From Paenibacillus wulumuqiensis (GTDB taxonomy: Bacteria > Bacillota > Bacilli > Paenibacillales > Paenibacillaceae), in NCBI RefSeq assembly GCF_000971965.1, contig NZ_KQ040792.1, positions 372,001 to 436,000 on the forward strand: a DNA stretch of 64,000 nucleotides. Direction: 5' to 3'. A model generated the notes under the pieces. It worked only from the letters and a program-made list of their open reading frames with translations. It ran no database searches and was not told the origin of the DNA. The translations under genes were made by a program, and so were the position numbers. Every line of letters starts with the position of its first letter. Position 1 is the stretch's first letter. Below are positions 1 to 8,260 of the stretch, one piece after another.

Positions 1-252
1 GCAGGTGTAGGTGGTGCCTATCTGCTCAAGGAGCCCGGACAGATCACGCTGCTGGATATTTACCGTGCAGTACATGCCGCTGATGAGAACCAGCTGTTCG
101 GCATTCATGATAATTCGAATATTGCCTGTCAGGTTGGCCGCAATATCGAGCAGGTATTGCAGCAGGAGCTGCGTGATGCGCAGAATGCAATGGAACAGAG
201 ACTGGCACGAACCACACTGGACCAGCTGAACAAGCAGCTTGCCGAGATATAA
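1..252 (+). CDS. Rrf2 family regulator, YwnA-like (3' end only)
   Basis: The gene enters from the left edge in frame 1 and stops with TAA at 250-252, leaving 83 residues of the C-terminal part. It starts at the wing after the helix-turn-helix (AGVGGAYLLKEPGQITLLD), then an IYRAVHAAD helix and a long C-terminal helix. This arrangement matches the Rrf2 family, and from memory closely resembles B. subtilis YwnA. The next gene is an NAD(P)-binding oxidoreductase like YwnB, the same neighbour pair as ywnA-ywnB, which supports a redox- or electrophile-sensing repressor. The DNA-binding N-terminus lies outside the window, so sensing residues cannot be judged. Confidence 0.8.
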   Translation, partial: AGVGGAYLLKEPGQITLLDIYRAVHAADENQLFGIHDNSNIACQVGRNIEQVLQQELRDAQNAMEQRLARTTLDQLNKQLAEI

Positions 253-262
253 ACCAGGGAAC

Positions 263-290
263 AATAAAGGCTCTTCACAGAGCTTTTATT
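263..290 (+). terminator. Rho-independent terminator of the Rrf2 gene
   Basis: AATAAAGGCTC (263-273) pairs with GAGCTTTTATT (280-290) over 11 positions with one G-T wobble and a 6-base loop, followed by TTAT. It starts 10 bases after the stop codon. Confidence 0.85.
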
Positions 291-300
291 TTATACATTT

Positions 301-338
301 GTTGTAACTATATATGTTATAACAAAAACTATTACAAC
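301..338 (+). promoter_or_regulatory. Symmetric operator region before the NmrA-like gene
   Basis: The short gap contains the perfect 10-bp palindrome TGTTATAACA (315-324), flanked by a wider inverted pair GTTGTAA (301-307) and TTACAAC (332-338). Concentric dyads between a terminator and an AGGAGGA ribosome site (344-350) fit a dimeric regulator, most simply the adjacent Rrf2 protein. A clear -35/-10 pair cannot be assigned. Confidence 0.5.
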
Positions 339-356
339 ATATCAGGAGGAATACAA

Positions 357-1211
357 ATGACTATTTTAGTAACAGGTGCAACCGGTAAATTGGGCTCCAA
401 AATCGTTGAGAAACTGCTGCAGACCGTACCTGCCAGCGAGCTGGCTGTCAGCGTGCGCAATCCGGCCAAAGCCGAGCATCTGCGCGTATTGGGCGTCGAT
501 GTGCGTCACGGTGATTTCGACCAGCCGGATACGCTGGATCAGGCTTTTGCCGGAGTGGATCGTCTGCTGATCATCTCTGCCGACGGCGATAACGAGACAC
601 GCATCCGTCAGCACAAAGACGCAGTCGCTGCGGCAGCGCGCGCCAATGTCGGCTTTATCGCCTACACGAGCGTAACCAATGCCCAGGAGAGCAAGCTGAT
701 GCTGGCCCCTGTCCACAAAGAAACAGAACAGGCAATTCTGGCTGCTGGTATCCCGTATTCCTTCCTGCGCAACAACTGGTATTTGGAAAATGAACTGTCC
801 ACCATCCAGGCGGTTCAGGCAGGGGCGCCATGGGTCACTTCCGCCGGTTCCGGCAAAGTCGGCTGGGCGACCCAGGACGATTACGCAGCAGCAGCTGCAG
901 CGATACTGCCAGCCGGACATGAGAATACGACGTATGAACTGTCCGGGCCGCTGCTCACCCAGGATGAACTGGCTGCTGCTGTCGGTACGGTTCTCGGCAA
1001 GGAAGTTACCGTACAGCATGTGGATGATCAGACGTATGCAGAGATTATGAAAGCCGCCGGTCTGCCTGAATTTATCCTGCCGATGCTGGTGGGCATTCAG
1101 CAGGGTATCCGCGAAGGCCATCTGGAGATCGACCACAGTGATTTTGAAAAGCTGCTCGGTCGTCCGCTGACACCGATCACGGAAGGAATTCGTCAGATTA
1201 TTGGACAATAA
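357..1211 (+). CDS. NAD(P)-binding oxidoreductase, NmrA/QOR2-like
   Basis: A 284-residue cytoplasmic protein of the atypical SDR (NmrA-like) family. The N-terminal Rossmann motif GATGKLG is at residues 7-13, followed by a DVRHGDFDQPDTL stretch typical of this family and a LRNNWYLEN motif in the middle seen in type-2 NAD(P)H:quinone oxidoreductases (QorB/YtfG, YwnB). Length is normal. It probably reduces quinones or a related small electrophile with NADPH; the exact substrate is not evident. The ATG follows AGGAGGA by 6 bases. It has its own symmetric promoter region next to the Rrf2 regulator gene, which probably controls it. Confidence 0.88.
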   Translation: MTILVTGATGKLGSKIVEKLLQTVPASELAVSVRNPAKAEHLRVLGVDVRHGDFDQPDTLDQAFAGVDRLLIISADGDNETRIRQHKDAVAAAARANVGFIAYTSVTNAQESKLMLAPVHKETEQAILAAGIPYSFLRNNWYLENELSTIQAVQAGAPWVTSAGSGKVGWATQDDYAAAAAAILPAGHENTTYELSGPLLTQDELAAAVGTVLGKEVTVQHVDDQTYAEIMKAAGLPEFILPMLVGIQQGIREGHLEIDHSDFEKLLGRPLTPITEGIRQIIGQ

Positions 1212-1338
1212 GCCTGGGATGCACTGTATGTAACGGACTGTCTTTTTTATAAAAGCAGCCGAAAAAAATACAGTGAATCACAGCGTATCAAGCACGATAT
1301 ATAGCAGTACAGCAAGCGCAATATAAAGCAGCACAACA

Positions 1339-1393
1339 AACAGCCGCTCCGTATCACCGGTTATGTTCTTACCGGTCATGCGAAGCGGCTGTT
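1339..1393. terminator. Bidirectional terminator between convergent genes
   Basis: AACAGCCGCT (1339-1348) pairs with AGCGGCTGTT (1384-1393), followed by a TTGTTTT run. The long loop contains a second inverted pair built on ACCGGT. It separates the NmrA-like gene from the convergent small membrane gene. Confidence 0.7.
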
Positions 1394-1465
1394 TTGTTTT
1401 GGATACAGATCAATTTATATTTCCCTTCAGCCCGCTGTATTCGTACAGACCGCAGCTGCTTTCCA

Positions 1466-1798
1466 TTAGGATATGGAGCCGGCCTTGCGGCGACCAGAGG
1501 TCAGGCGCATGATCCACGCGATGATTGCCCAGACCAGGCTGACCGCCATCAGCGGAAACATCAGCAGCAGCGGAATATCGATCATGGCGCCGATCGGGTC
1601 CGGGTAGATCAGCTGGTGAATCCAGCCGGGCAGGGTGGCAGCCAGACCGATGACGAACAGGACGATACTGCCGACCCAGGCACGGCGTGACCACCGGAAT
1701 GCAGCCAATACAAGCACCAGCAGCACGATCAGCTCCAGCAGCCAGATGATACGGAACAGCGGATCAGGGAACGCAGTCGATGGATTAATGAGCCACAC
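1466..1798 (-). CDS. Small three-helix membrane protein, unknown function
   Basis: A hydrophobic protein of about 110 residues with three or four predicted membrane spans (IIWLLELIVLLVLVLAAF, IVLFVIGLAATLPG, LLLMFPLMAVSLVWAIIAWI) and a basic C-terminus. No family is recognised. The GTG at 1798 is chosen rather than the GTG nine bases upstream, because AGGAGG (1812-1807) lies 8 bases before 1798 but directly abuts the upstream codon. It stands alone, convergent with the preceding gene. Confidence 0.6.
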   Translation of the reverse strand: MWLINPSTAFPDPLFRIIWLLELIVLLVLVLAAFRWSRRAWVGSIVLFVIGLAATLPGWIHQLIYPDPIGAMIDIPLLLMFPLMAVSLVWAIIAWIMRLTSGRRKAGSIS

Positions 1799-1937
1799 AG
1801 GCTGCACCTCCTTGCGGGATGGGGATGATGTTACCGTTCATTATATTAGCAGCATATATTGGCAGTGGCTCTGTCATGAACCGCCGGATAACAGGATAAC
1901 GACCCAATCGCCAGCAGGATGGTGAACGGCAGCAATA

Positions 1938-2879
1938 TTAATCTTCGAATGTAATGACGATTTTGCCTTTGGCGTGGTGCGTCTCGCTGAGCTCATGCGC
2001 CTTGCGCAGTCCTTCTTCGGAGAAGGGAATCTCGGTGCCGACGATCGCATTGACTTTGCGCTGTTCCATCAGTTGGCCGAACTCCTGCAGCTGCTTGCCA
2101 TCCGGCTGCAGCCAGATCGACTTGGCGGTAACGTTCATCTCACGGGCGATGTCCTCATCCGGCTGACCCACAATGGAGATCAGGCGACCGGTATCGCGCT
2201 TGAGCACTTTGAAGCTGTCCTTTTGAATCTGTTCACCCATAGTATCGAATACCAGATCGATATCGGACAGTACTTCGGCAAAGTTGGTCGATTTGTAATC
2301 GATCACTTCATCCGCACCGAGCGATTTGAGGAATTCGGCATTTTGCGCGCTCGCGGTTGTAATGACATGAGCCTGTGCATTTTTGGCGAGCTGGATCGCC
2401 AGGCTGCCGACGCCGCCTGCACCGGCGTGAATCAACACTTTTTCCCCGGCTTTGAGCTGTCCGTGATCGAACAGTGCCTGCCATGCGGTCAGACCGGCCA
2501 GCGGTACCGAAGCTGCTTCCTGATAGCTGATAGCCGGCGGCAGTGGAGCGAGCAGATGATCATCGACAAGTGTGTATTCGGCATATGTGCCGAATCGTGT
2601 CGTTTCCGGACGGGCGAATACTTTGTCGCCGATTTTCCACTCGGTGACGGCCGAGCCGACTTCGGTAATGATACCGGCGGCATCCCAGCCAAGAATAATC
2701 GGGAACTCCCAGTCCATCATGCCTTTCAGATATCCGGCGCGCAGCTTCCAGTCGATCGGATTGATGGAGGTCGCTTTGAGTTTGACGACAACCTGATGTT
2801 CACCGGGAACGGGATCGGGAACTTCCATTTGTTTGAGCTGATCTTTATCTCCATATTGTTCAATGACGATGGCTTTCAT
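1938..2879 (-). CDS. NADPH-dependent MDR oxidoreductase (quinone reductase type)
   Basis: A 313-residue medium-chain dehydrogenase/reductase. An N-terminal GroES-like domain (KAIVIEQYGDKDQLK, then INPIDWKLRAG and GWDAAGIITEVG) is followed by a Rossmann fold with AGAGGVGSLAIQLAK near residues 150-165. It lacks the structural-zinc cysteine cluster, so it belongs to the zinc-independent quinone-oxidoreductase branch. The likely reaction is NADPH-dependent reduction of quinones or enones in the cytoplasm. The ATG follows GAGGAGG by 7 bases. It appears monocistronic, ending in the gap next to the small membrane gene. Confidence 0.88.
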   Translation of the reverse strand: MKAIVIEQYGDKDQLKQMEVPDPVPGEHQVVVKLKATSINPIDWKLRAGYLKGMMDWEFPIILGWDAAGIITEVGSAVTEWKIGDKVFARPETTRFGTYAEYTLVDDHLLAPLPPAISYQEAASVPLAGLTAWQALFDHGQLKAGEKVLIHAGAGGVGSLAIQLAKNAQAHVITTASAQNAEFLKSLGADEVIDYKSTNFAEVLSDIDLVFDTMGEQIQKDSFKVLKRDTGRLISIVGQPDEDIAREMNVTAKSIWLQPDGKQLQEFGQLMEQRKVNAIVGTEIPFSEEGLRKAHELSETHHAKGKIVITFED

Positions 2880-3085
2880 AAATTGGCCTCCTCAGTAGTG
2901 ATGGGAATGGTAATACAGTATTCTCTCTATATCACATACCCATTTCGCCGGCCTGCCAAAGCACCTTCAGCGTAATGAAGTTCCAAAATGCGTTTTTAGA
3001 TGAAGTACAGGCAGGCGTACAGAGAATGGTTTCTCTGCAGCGGCGAGAGATTGGAGGCGGAAGCGGGAGGTTCATGCAGCACAGA

Positions 3086-3943
3086 TTACCACGAATCGTA
3101 ATCCGGCCGGGAGCGATAACTCTCCGGCGAACAGCCGACCATCTGCTTGAACATCCGGCTGAAGTGAGCCGGCTGCTTGAAGCCGGACAACCGGCTGATC
3201 TCGGTGATCGACAGTTCGCGCTGATAATGGAGCAGCAGCCGAGCCTGGCTGATTCGGCGATGATACAGGTATTTAAAAATGGTCATGCCGGTCCATTCCT
3301 TGAACAGAGCCGCAATATAGGCACGGGATAAATGAAGATGATCCGCGATCTGCTCCAGGGTAATCTCATGCATATAGCCGGTCTCGATATAATCGAGAAT
3401 ATGCTGCACATACAGCTCTTTGCCGGCCCGGCTGCTGTCGGTCTGCTCTTCCCGGCAGCGGCTGGCGAGCATGGAGAGCAGCTCACACAGCTTAAGGATA
3501 AAGCGAAAGGATACCTTGCCCTGCTCTGCCAGCGGCAGCGCGGCCAGCTGGGCCAGCATCTGCTCGAATTCCGGCTGTTCTTCCCGGGTCAGAGAAATGC
3601 GCCGGTTGCCGGACTGCTCAAAAGGCAGCAGCAGTCCGCTGACATGCTCCTGCCGGATATATTCATGCAGCAGGGTCGGATCGAAATGAAGCGTCGAACG
3701 CACATACGGATGATCCGGCTGCGGATGCGGCCGATGCAGTGTCCGTCCATGCATCAGCAGCACATCTCCCGGACGCAGATGGTAACTGTGTTCGCCAATA
3801 ATATAGGTACAGATGCCTTCATGAAAGTAATAGATCTCATACTGCAGATGAGAATGAAACCCGTCGACCGCCGGCGGGTGAAAAGGTTCGGCAGAGCGGT
3901 ATCCATAAGTAATCGCATGATCCATCTGCATCGTCTCCGGCAT
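3086..3943 (-). CDS. AraC family transcriptional regulator
   Basis: A regulator of about 285 residues with an N-terminal cupin-type sensing domain (HSHLQYEIYYF, then HSYHLRPGDVLLM) and a C-terminal pair of helix-turn-helix motifs (ITLEQIADHLHLSRAYIAALFKE, then ITEISRLSGFKQPAHFSRMFK). This layout is typical of sugar-responsive AraC activators in Paenibacillus. It follows the isomerase-dehydrogenase cluster in the same direction and is the obvious candidate to control it, although a terminator separates them. The ATG at 3943 sits 10 bases after AAGGAG; the in-frame TTG six bases upstream is too close. A near-perfect cre overlaps its probable start of transcription. Confidence 0.85.
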   Translation of the reverse strand: MPETMQMDHAITYGYRSAEPFHPPAVDGFHSHLQYEIYYFHEGICTYIIGEHSYHLRPGDVLLMHGRTLHRPHPQPDHPYVRSTLHFDPTLLHEYIRQEHVSGLLLPFEQSGNRRISLTREEQPEFEQMLAQLAALPLAEQGKVSFRFILKLCELLSMLASRCREEQTDSSRAGKELYVQHILDYIETGYMHEITLEQIADHLHLSRAYIAALFKEWTGMTIFKYLYHRRISQARLLLHYQRELSITEISRLSGFKQPAHFSRMFKQMVGCSPESYRSRPDYDSW

Positions 3944-3961
3944 GGGCAATCTTCTCCTTTT

Positions 3962-3976
3962 CGGTAGCGCTTACAT
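3962..3976 (-). promoter_or_regulatory. cre (CcpA site) downstream of the araC-type promoter
   Basis: Read on the minus strand, ATGTAAGCGCTACCG matches the cre consensus WTGNAANCGNWNNCW at 14 of 15 positions. It lies just downstream of a TACAAT -10-like hexamer (minus strand, 3992-3987) and upstream of the start codon, a position where CcpA would block transcription. Confidence 0.6.
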
Positions 3977-4154
3977 CATTGATCCCATTGTATCACTACT
4001 TTGAAAAGGGAATCAGCAGAATTGCTTTTTTACCGGAAAGAAATTATAAAGAGTCCGAAGATACATAATAGAGGAGGTAGCAGGCAGGGGAAACGGAAAT
4101 TACGTTGATTGCAGCCTGACTGCCGATGCCGGGCCTGTGATGCCAATAAACAAA

Positions 4155-4190
4155 GCGCCGGCTGACCTGCCTCTGCAGACCATCCGGCGC
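4155..4190 (-). terminator. Terminator after the isomerase-dehydrogenase cluster
   Basis: On the minus strand, GCGCCGGATG pairs with CAGCCGGCGC (one mismatch) around a 16-base loop, followed by TTTGTTTATT. It starts 7 bases after the stop of the last dehydrogenase gene and separates the cluster from the AraC gene. Confidence 0.75.
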
Positions 4191-4196
4191 CGGATA

Positions 4197-5333
4197 CTAT
4201 CGGTTATAATGCAATCTGCCTGTGATTCCCTGCGGTGTGCCAAATCCGAGCAGACCATCCGGCTGATCCCAGGCACGCTGCTGGGCAAGCAGACACAGCT
4301 CGGCAGCCTTGAAGGCATGATCCTGTGTCATCGCGGTCTCGGTCCGATCCAGTACATCGCGGATCAGCTGACCGAAGAACGGGAAGCCCACTTTGCCAGA
4401 TACATTAAAATGATACTCTCCCTCGTGATTGACCAGATACACATGATCCCGCATGGGATCGCGGGCGATATCGATGTATTTGCGCAGTTCGATATAACCG
4501 TCTGTTCCGAGCAGCACGGTCCGTCCGTCTCCCCAGGTGCCGAGTCCGTCCGGTGTGAACCAGTCGACCCGCATATAACCGGAAGCCCCGCTGTCCCCGG
4601 TGAGGGAGATCTCACCAAAGTCCTCCAGCTCCGGATACTGCGGATGATTGAAATTGGCGACCCGGCTGTGATTGATCATCGCATCGGCAGAGCCGGTAAA
4701 GGTCAGAAACTGCTCGATCTGGTGACTGCCGATATCACAGAGAATGCCACCATACTGCTCCCGGCGGAAAAACCAGTCCGGCCGCTTGTTCGCGACCAGC
4801 TGATGCGGCCCGGTGCCCATTAACTGAACGACTCTTCCGATCGCTCCCTGGCTGATCAGCTGCTGGGCATAGATGGCACTCTCCACATGCAGCCGTTCAC
4901 TGTAATAGACCATGTACTTGCGTCCGGTGCGGGCGGTCTCGATCCGTGCTTCGATCAGCTGTTCCATCGTTGTGAAGGGCGCTTTATCGGTAAAGTAATC
5001 CTTGCCCGCCTGCATCACCCGCACGCCGAGCGGCCCGCGTTCGGAAGTGATTGCTGCGGCGGCGACCAGCCTCACTGTCTCATCCTGCAGAATCTCCGCT
5101 ATGGACGAGGCGATCTGCGCCTCTGGATAATGTTTGTGAAAGGAAGCCAGTCGCTTCGGATTGCGGTCATAGATCCATTTGACGGTCGCTCCGGCTTCGA
5201 CCAGACCGGCACACATCCCGTAAATATGCCCGTGATCCATTGCCGCGACTGCAATCGGGAATTCACCCGGTCCACAGACCGGTTCACGTTGATACTCCGT
5301 TGTCGGCGCATAAAACATTCCATCCTTGCTCAT
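4197..5333 (-). CDS. Gfo/Idh/MocA family oxidoreductase (divergent active-site motif)
   Basis: A 378-residue two-domain sugar dehydrogenase of the Gfo/Idh/MocA family. The N-terminal nucleotide-binding half is atypical: the usual GxGxxG reads MDHGHIYG and the usual EKP motif appears as DKAP (DYFTDKAPF). The C-terminal domain keeps the GGILCDIGSHQIEQF signature with the histidine that normally assists catalysis. It may oxidise a sugar or cyclitol, or have shifted function. It lies 44 bases after the preceding dehydrogenase gene, with AAAGGAAG six bases before its ATG, and is probably in the same operon. Confidence 0.85.
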   Translation of the reverse strand: MSKDGMFYAPTTEYQREPVCGPGEFPIAVAAMDHGHIYGMCAGLVEAGATVKWIYDRNPKRLASFHKHYPEAQIASSIAEILQDETVRLVAAAAITSERGPLGVRVMQAGKDYFTDKAPFTTMEQLIEARIETARTGRKYMVYYSERLHVESAIYAQQLISQGAIGRVVQLMGTGPHQLVANKRPDWFFRREQYGGILCDIGSHQIEQFLTFTGSADAMINHSRVANFNHPQYPELEDFGEISLTGDSGASGYMRVDWFTPDGLGTWGDGRTVLLGTDGYIELRKYIDIARDPMRDHVYLVNHEGEYHFNVSGKVGFPFFGQLIRDVLDRTETAMTQDHAFKAAELCLLAQQRAWDQPDGLLGFGTPQGITGRLHYNR

Positions 5334-5377
5334 TCTGATCTTCCTTTCACACTGCTATGCAGGTTGGTATTTAGTTG

Positions 5378-6556
5378 TTATTTGTACGTTTTGCTCATAT
5401 CCGCTGGCATTGATTCTTTATCCGTAATATACCCGGAAAAGGTCGATTCCTCACGCCGCCGGGCCAAATGATCTTCAAATTGTTTTTCATCTATCGGCAG
5501 AGTGACCCAGTCATCTTCCCAGGTGGAGAGCAGCATCGCATTGGACAGTGTCAGTCCGCGGATGCCTTCTTCACCGGGCACGATCAGCGGTGTGCCGTGA
5601 AGAATCGCCTCGATCCAGTTGCGGATAATGCCGGGATGCCCGGTCTCGGTCTCTTCGATCGGAATATCGCATTGCCAGCATTCCGGATGTCCAAACGCGC
5701 CTTCATAGCGCTCATTGAACACCGGTTCGGGTTCCCGCAGCCGCCAGAAGGTCAGCTTGTCCTGCTCGATCACGATCTTCCCGCGGTCCCCGGTCACTTC
5801 AAAACGGTTGGTCCCCGGATATTCGCCGGTAGTCGTAATGAATACGGCACTGGCCCCATTATCGTATTCGGCATATGCGGTCACATCATCTTCCACCTCG
5901 ATATTCCGGTAACGACCGAACCGGCAAAAGGCACGGATGCGCGACGGCATCATCCCGGTCGTCCACTGCAGCAGATCGAGCTGATGCGGACACTGGTTGA
6001 TCAGCACACCTCCGCCTTCACCGCTCCAGGTCGCCCGCCAGCCGCTGGAATCATAGTAGCTCTGCGCCCGATACCAGTTGGTGATGATCCAGTTCAGCCG
6101 GCGGATCTCTCCCAGTTCTCCGGCAGCAATCAGATCACGCAGCTTGCGATAGACCGGATTGGTCCGCTGGTTGTACATAATCGCAAATACGCTGCCGGGC
6201 GCGGCAGCCGCAGCATCATTCATCTGCTGCACTTCACGGGTGCTCACCCCGGCAGGCTTCTCCACCAGCACATGCAGACCATGGCGCAGAGCGGTGATCG
6301 CCTGGCCGGGATGATCCTTGTGCGGTGTAGCCAGCAGCACAGCGTCGATCGTGCCTGACTGCATGAGCTGCTCCGGATCATCCCAGAACGTGACAGACTC
6401 CGGCAGATTTTCCCGGCTCCAAGCTTTCATGGATGCCCGTACATCGGATACGGCTGTCAGCTCCGCTCCGGGAATCGTGCCGGACAGCAGGGTGCGTGCA
6501 TGGGTACTGCCCATATTGCCAATGCCGATCACGGCCACACGTATGGATGAGGTCAT
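5378..6556 (-). CDS. Gfo/Idh/MocA family NAD(P)-dependent oxidoreductase
   Basis: A 392-residue dehydrogenase with canonical motifs: Rossmann GIGNMG near residue 11, VEKPAG (the EKP motif, with the catalytic lysine), and the substrate-domain signature GGGVLINQCPHQLDLLQW with the conserved histidine and aspartate. It probably oxidises a cyclitol or sugar with NAD(P), in the style of inositol 2-dehydrogenase or glucose-fructose oxidoreductase; the substrate is not readable from sequence. Its ATG overlaps the stop of the upstream isomerase gene (ATGA), so the two are translationally coupled, and GAGGAGG lies inside the end of that gene. Confidence 0.9.
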   Translation of the reverse strand: MTSSIRVAVIGIGNMGSTHARTLLSGTIPGAELTAVSDVRASMKAWSRENLPESVTFWDDPEQLMQSGTIDAVLLATPHKDHPGQAITALRHGLHVLVEKPAGVSTREVQQMNDAAAAAPGSVFAIMYNQRTNPVYRKLRDLIAAGELGEIRRLNWIITNWYRAQSYYDSSGWRATWSGEGGGVLINQCPHQLDLLQWTTGMMPSRIRAFCRFGRYRNIEVEDDVTAYAEYDNGASAVFITTTGEYPGTNRFEVTGDRGKIVIEQDKLTFWRLREPEPVFNERYEGAFGHPECWQCDIPIEETETGHPGIIRNWIEAILHGTPLIVPGEEGIRGLTLSNAMLLSTWEDDWVTLPIDEKQFEDHLARRREESTFSGYITDKESMPADMSKTYK

Positions 6557-7413
6557 AACGATTGTGCCTCCTCTCCATGCTGCTGGAGCTGCTCACGGAA
6601 TACTCCGGCAAAATGGTTCAGCATCCCGGCCGAACCGAACTGTCCGCTAAAGTCTTCAATGCCCAGATAACCGTCATATCCTGCAGCTGCCAGATCGGCG
6701 ATAATCTGCTCCCATGGTACGCTGCCTTCCAGCAGGGGGAGCCACTGGCACTGCCAGCGTTCTTCACTGCGCAGCCAGCCGGCATTTTTGACATGCACAT
6801 GCGCGAGGTACGAACCGAGCAGCTGAATACCCATGCGATAATTCTCATATCCTTCATGCACCATATTGCCGGGATCATACAGTACGCCGACATGAGCCGG
6901 ATTGAGATGCCCGACCAGCCGCATCGCCATGGAAGCGCTGGGCGCAATCGTCTCGTGATGGGTCTCGACCAGTGCCTTGATGCCATACTGGCTGGCCAGC
7001 TCCTGGATGCTGGACAGATAACGGATCGCTTCGGTCTCCAGATCTTCATAATGCCGCTGCCTGTCATAACGCGGAATACCGACACGCATCATCGACGCGC
7101 CCAGCTGCTGCGCCGTATCAAATGCCTGATGGGCACTGTCCAGATCACCGCATTTCAGATAGGGAACAAGTGCAATCGAGCGCAGTCCCCGCTGCTTGGC
7201 AGCCGAGCGGATCGTCTGCAGCTGCTCTGCAGAAGTCTTCGGATCAATGGAGCAGCGGTTGTGCCGCCAGTAGGAAGGTGCTTCCTGGACAGCATCGGCC
7301 GGGATACCGGCATAGCGCCACTCGATTCCTTCAATTCCGGCGTCTGCCGCAGCAGCAATAAGCTGTTCCGGCGTCAGATCGGGTGTACATACGGTAAATA
7401 CAGATAGTCTCAT
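6553..7413 (-). CDS. Sugar phosphate isomerase/epimerase family protein (AP-endonuclease-2-type TIM barrel)
   Basis: A 286-residue xylose-isomerase-like TIM barrel. Visible metal-site elements are IEGIEWRY at the start, LVETHHETI, VLYDPGNMVH and HVHVKNAG, together giving the Glu/Asp/His set of this family. Such enzymes isomerise or epimerise keto-sugars and inosose intermediates. It is the first gene of the minus-strand cluster, coupled by a 4-base overlap to the following dehydrogenase. The ATG at 7413 is preferred to the GTG directly before it because mature relatives begin MRLSVFT-like; the GAGAGG ribosome site would serve either. Confidence 0.85.
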   Translation of the reverse strand: MRLSVFTVCTPDLTPEQLIAAAADAGIEGIEWRYAGIPADAVQEAPSYWRHNRCSIDPKTSAEQLQTIRSAAKQRGLRSIALVPYLKCGDLDSAHQAFDTAQQLGASMMRVGIPRYDRQRHYEDLETEAIRYLSSIQELASQYGIKALVETHHETIAPSASMAMRLVGHLNPAHVGVLYDPGNMVHEGYENYRMGIQLLGSYLAHVHVKNAGWLRSEERWQCQWLPLLEGSVPWEQIIADLAAAGYDGYLGIEDFSGQFGSAGMLNHFAGVFREQLQQHGEEAQSL

Positions 7414-7551
7414 CACCTGTCATCCTCTCCCTGGTATCCATCTTTCGGCTGGAAACCAGCCGTTCAGCCGCAGCTCGTCCATGGCTTGGTCGCTGCTCAT
7501 TTGCTGCTCACTTGCTATTCGTTCAGCATGCATTTGTTATCGTTTGTTATA

Positions 7552-7589
7552 TGAAGAATTTATAATCTTCAAATATGCAATCGCTTTCA
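7552..7589 (-). promoter_or_regulatory. cre site and adjacent inverted repeat before the isomerase-dehydrogenase cluster
   Basis: ATGCAATCGCTTTCA (7575-7589) matches the cre consensus WTGNAANCGNWNNCA at every fixed position. Immediately beside it, TGAAGA (7552-7557) and TCTTCA (7566-7571) form a perfect inverted repeat with an 8-base AT-rich spacer, a candidate operator for a pathway regulator. Both lie about 140-175 bases upstream of the first gene. No convincing -35/-10 pair is assigned. Confidence 0.55.
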
Positions 7590-7862
7590 TACAAGCGCAT
7601 TGTAGCATGGCGCTATGCGGGCGGACAGGGAATCTCATCAACAGTAGAACGGCAGATAAATAACAGGCTCAATGCCATACTGTCAGATAAATACCAGATA
7701 AATATGCGGAACAGGACAGAAAATGCGAATAAATTAGGGATGACCTTCACCCCGGCACATCAATGCTGCCGAAAAGGGGTACTATATTAAAAGTTAAAAG
7801 TAATAGACAGAGTAGCGGATACGTCCTTACCCGGATAAACCGATGCAGAGGAGGAACCCTTA
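7590..7862. other. Intergenic stretch without a recognised gene
   Basis: The gap between the cre site and the truncated MDR gene holds only weak reading frames without ribosome sites. An AT-rich piece near 7785-7805 with TTAAAAGT direct repeats is the probable promoter area of the MDR remnant. Nothing else is recognised. Confidence 0.4.
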
Positions 7863-8206
7863 ATGGCAGAAATGAAAGCAGTAGGACTCACACGCTATCT
7901 TCCAATTGAACAGCCGGACAGTCTGCAGGATTTGCGGCTTCCCCGGCCACAGGCGAGCGGACATGATCTGCTCGTCCATGTACAGGCGATCTCTGTGAAC
8001 CCGGTCGATACCAAGCTCCGTGCCCCCAAAGACAGGATAGAACCGGAGCCTGTGATTCACGGCTGGGATGTCGCCGGCATGTTCGAAGCGGTCGGCGAGC
8101 AGGTCCAGGGATTCAAACCCGGCGATCAAGTGTATTATGCTGGCAGTGTGACTCGTCCGGGTCCGGCAGCACGATTGGCAAGCTGGTGCTGGCAGGCTGG
8201 GAATAG
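7863..8206 (+). pseudogene. Zinc-type MDR alcohol dehydrogenase remnant with large internal deletion
   Basis: The reading frame begins like a normal MDR enzyme (MKAVGLTRYLPIEQPDSL, then SVNPVDTKLRAP, HGWDVAGMFEAVGEQV, GDQVYYAGSVTRPG), about the first 100 residues. After position ~8160 it turns to nonsense and stops at 8240. In another frame, 8164-8206 encodes GSTIGKLVLAGWE-stop, which is the normal C-terminal end of this family. So the two ends of one gene are joined and roughly 200 codons, including the nucleotide-binding fold, are gone. The junction sits in a repeated GTCCGG-GTCCGG. A good ribosome site (GAGGAGG) remains, so a non-functional peptide may still be made. Confidence 0.8.
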
Positions 8207-8260
8207 AAAGCCTGATTCGTCCGGTAAAGCATACGAATAGATAGAGGGGGAGCCTTTTTT

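Noticed and set aside
366-1208. 280-codon open frame antisense to the NmrA-like gene
   Set aside because: It is the mirror of a clearly conserved enzyme, has no family pattern and no ribosome site.
1974-2975. Long plus-strand frame over the MDR gene
   Set aside because: Shadow of a conserved gene on the opposite strand.
7481-7790. Two short plus-strand frames between the isomerase operon and the MDR remnant
   Set aside because: They lack ribosome sites, and one overlaps the cre region.
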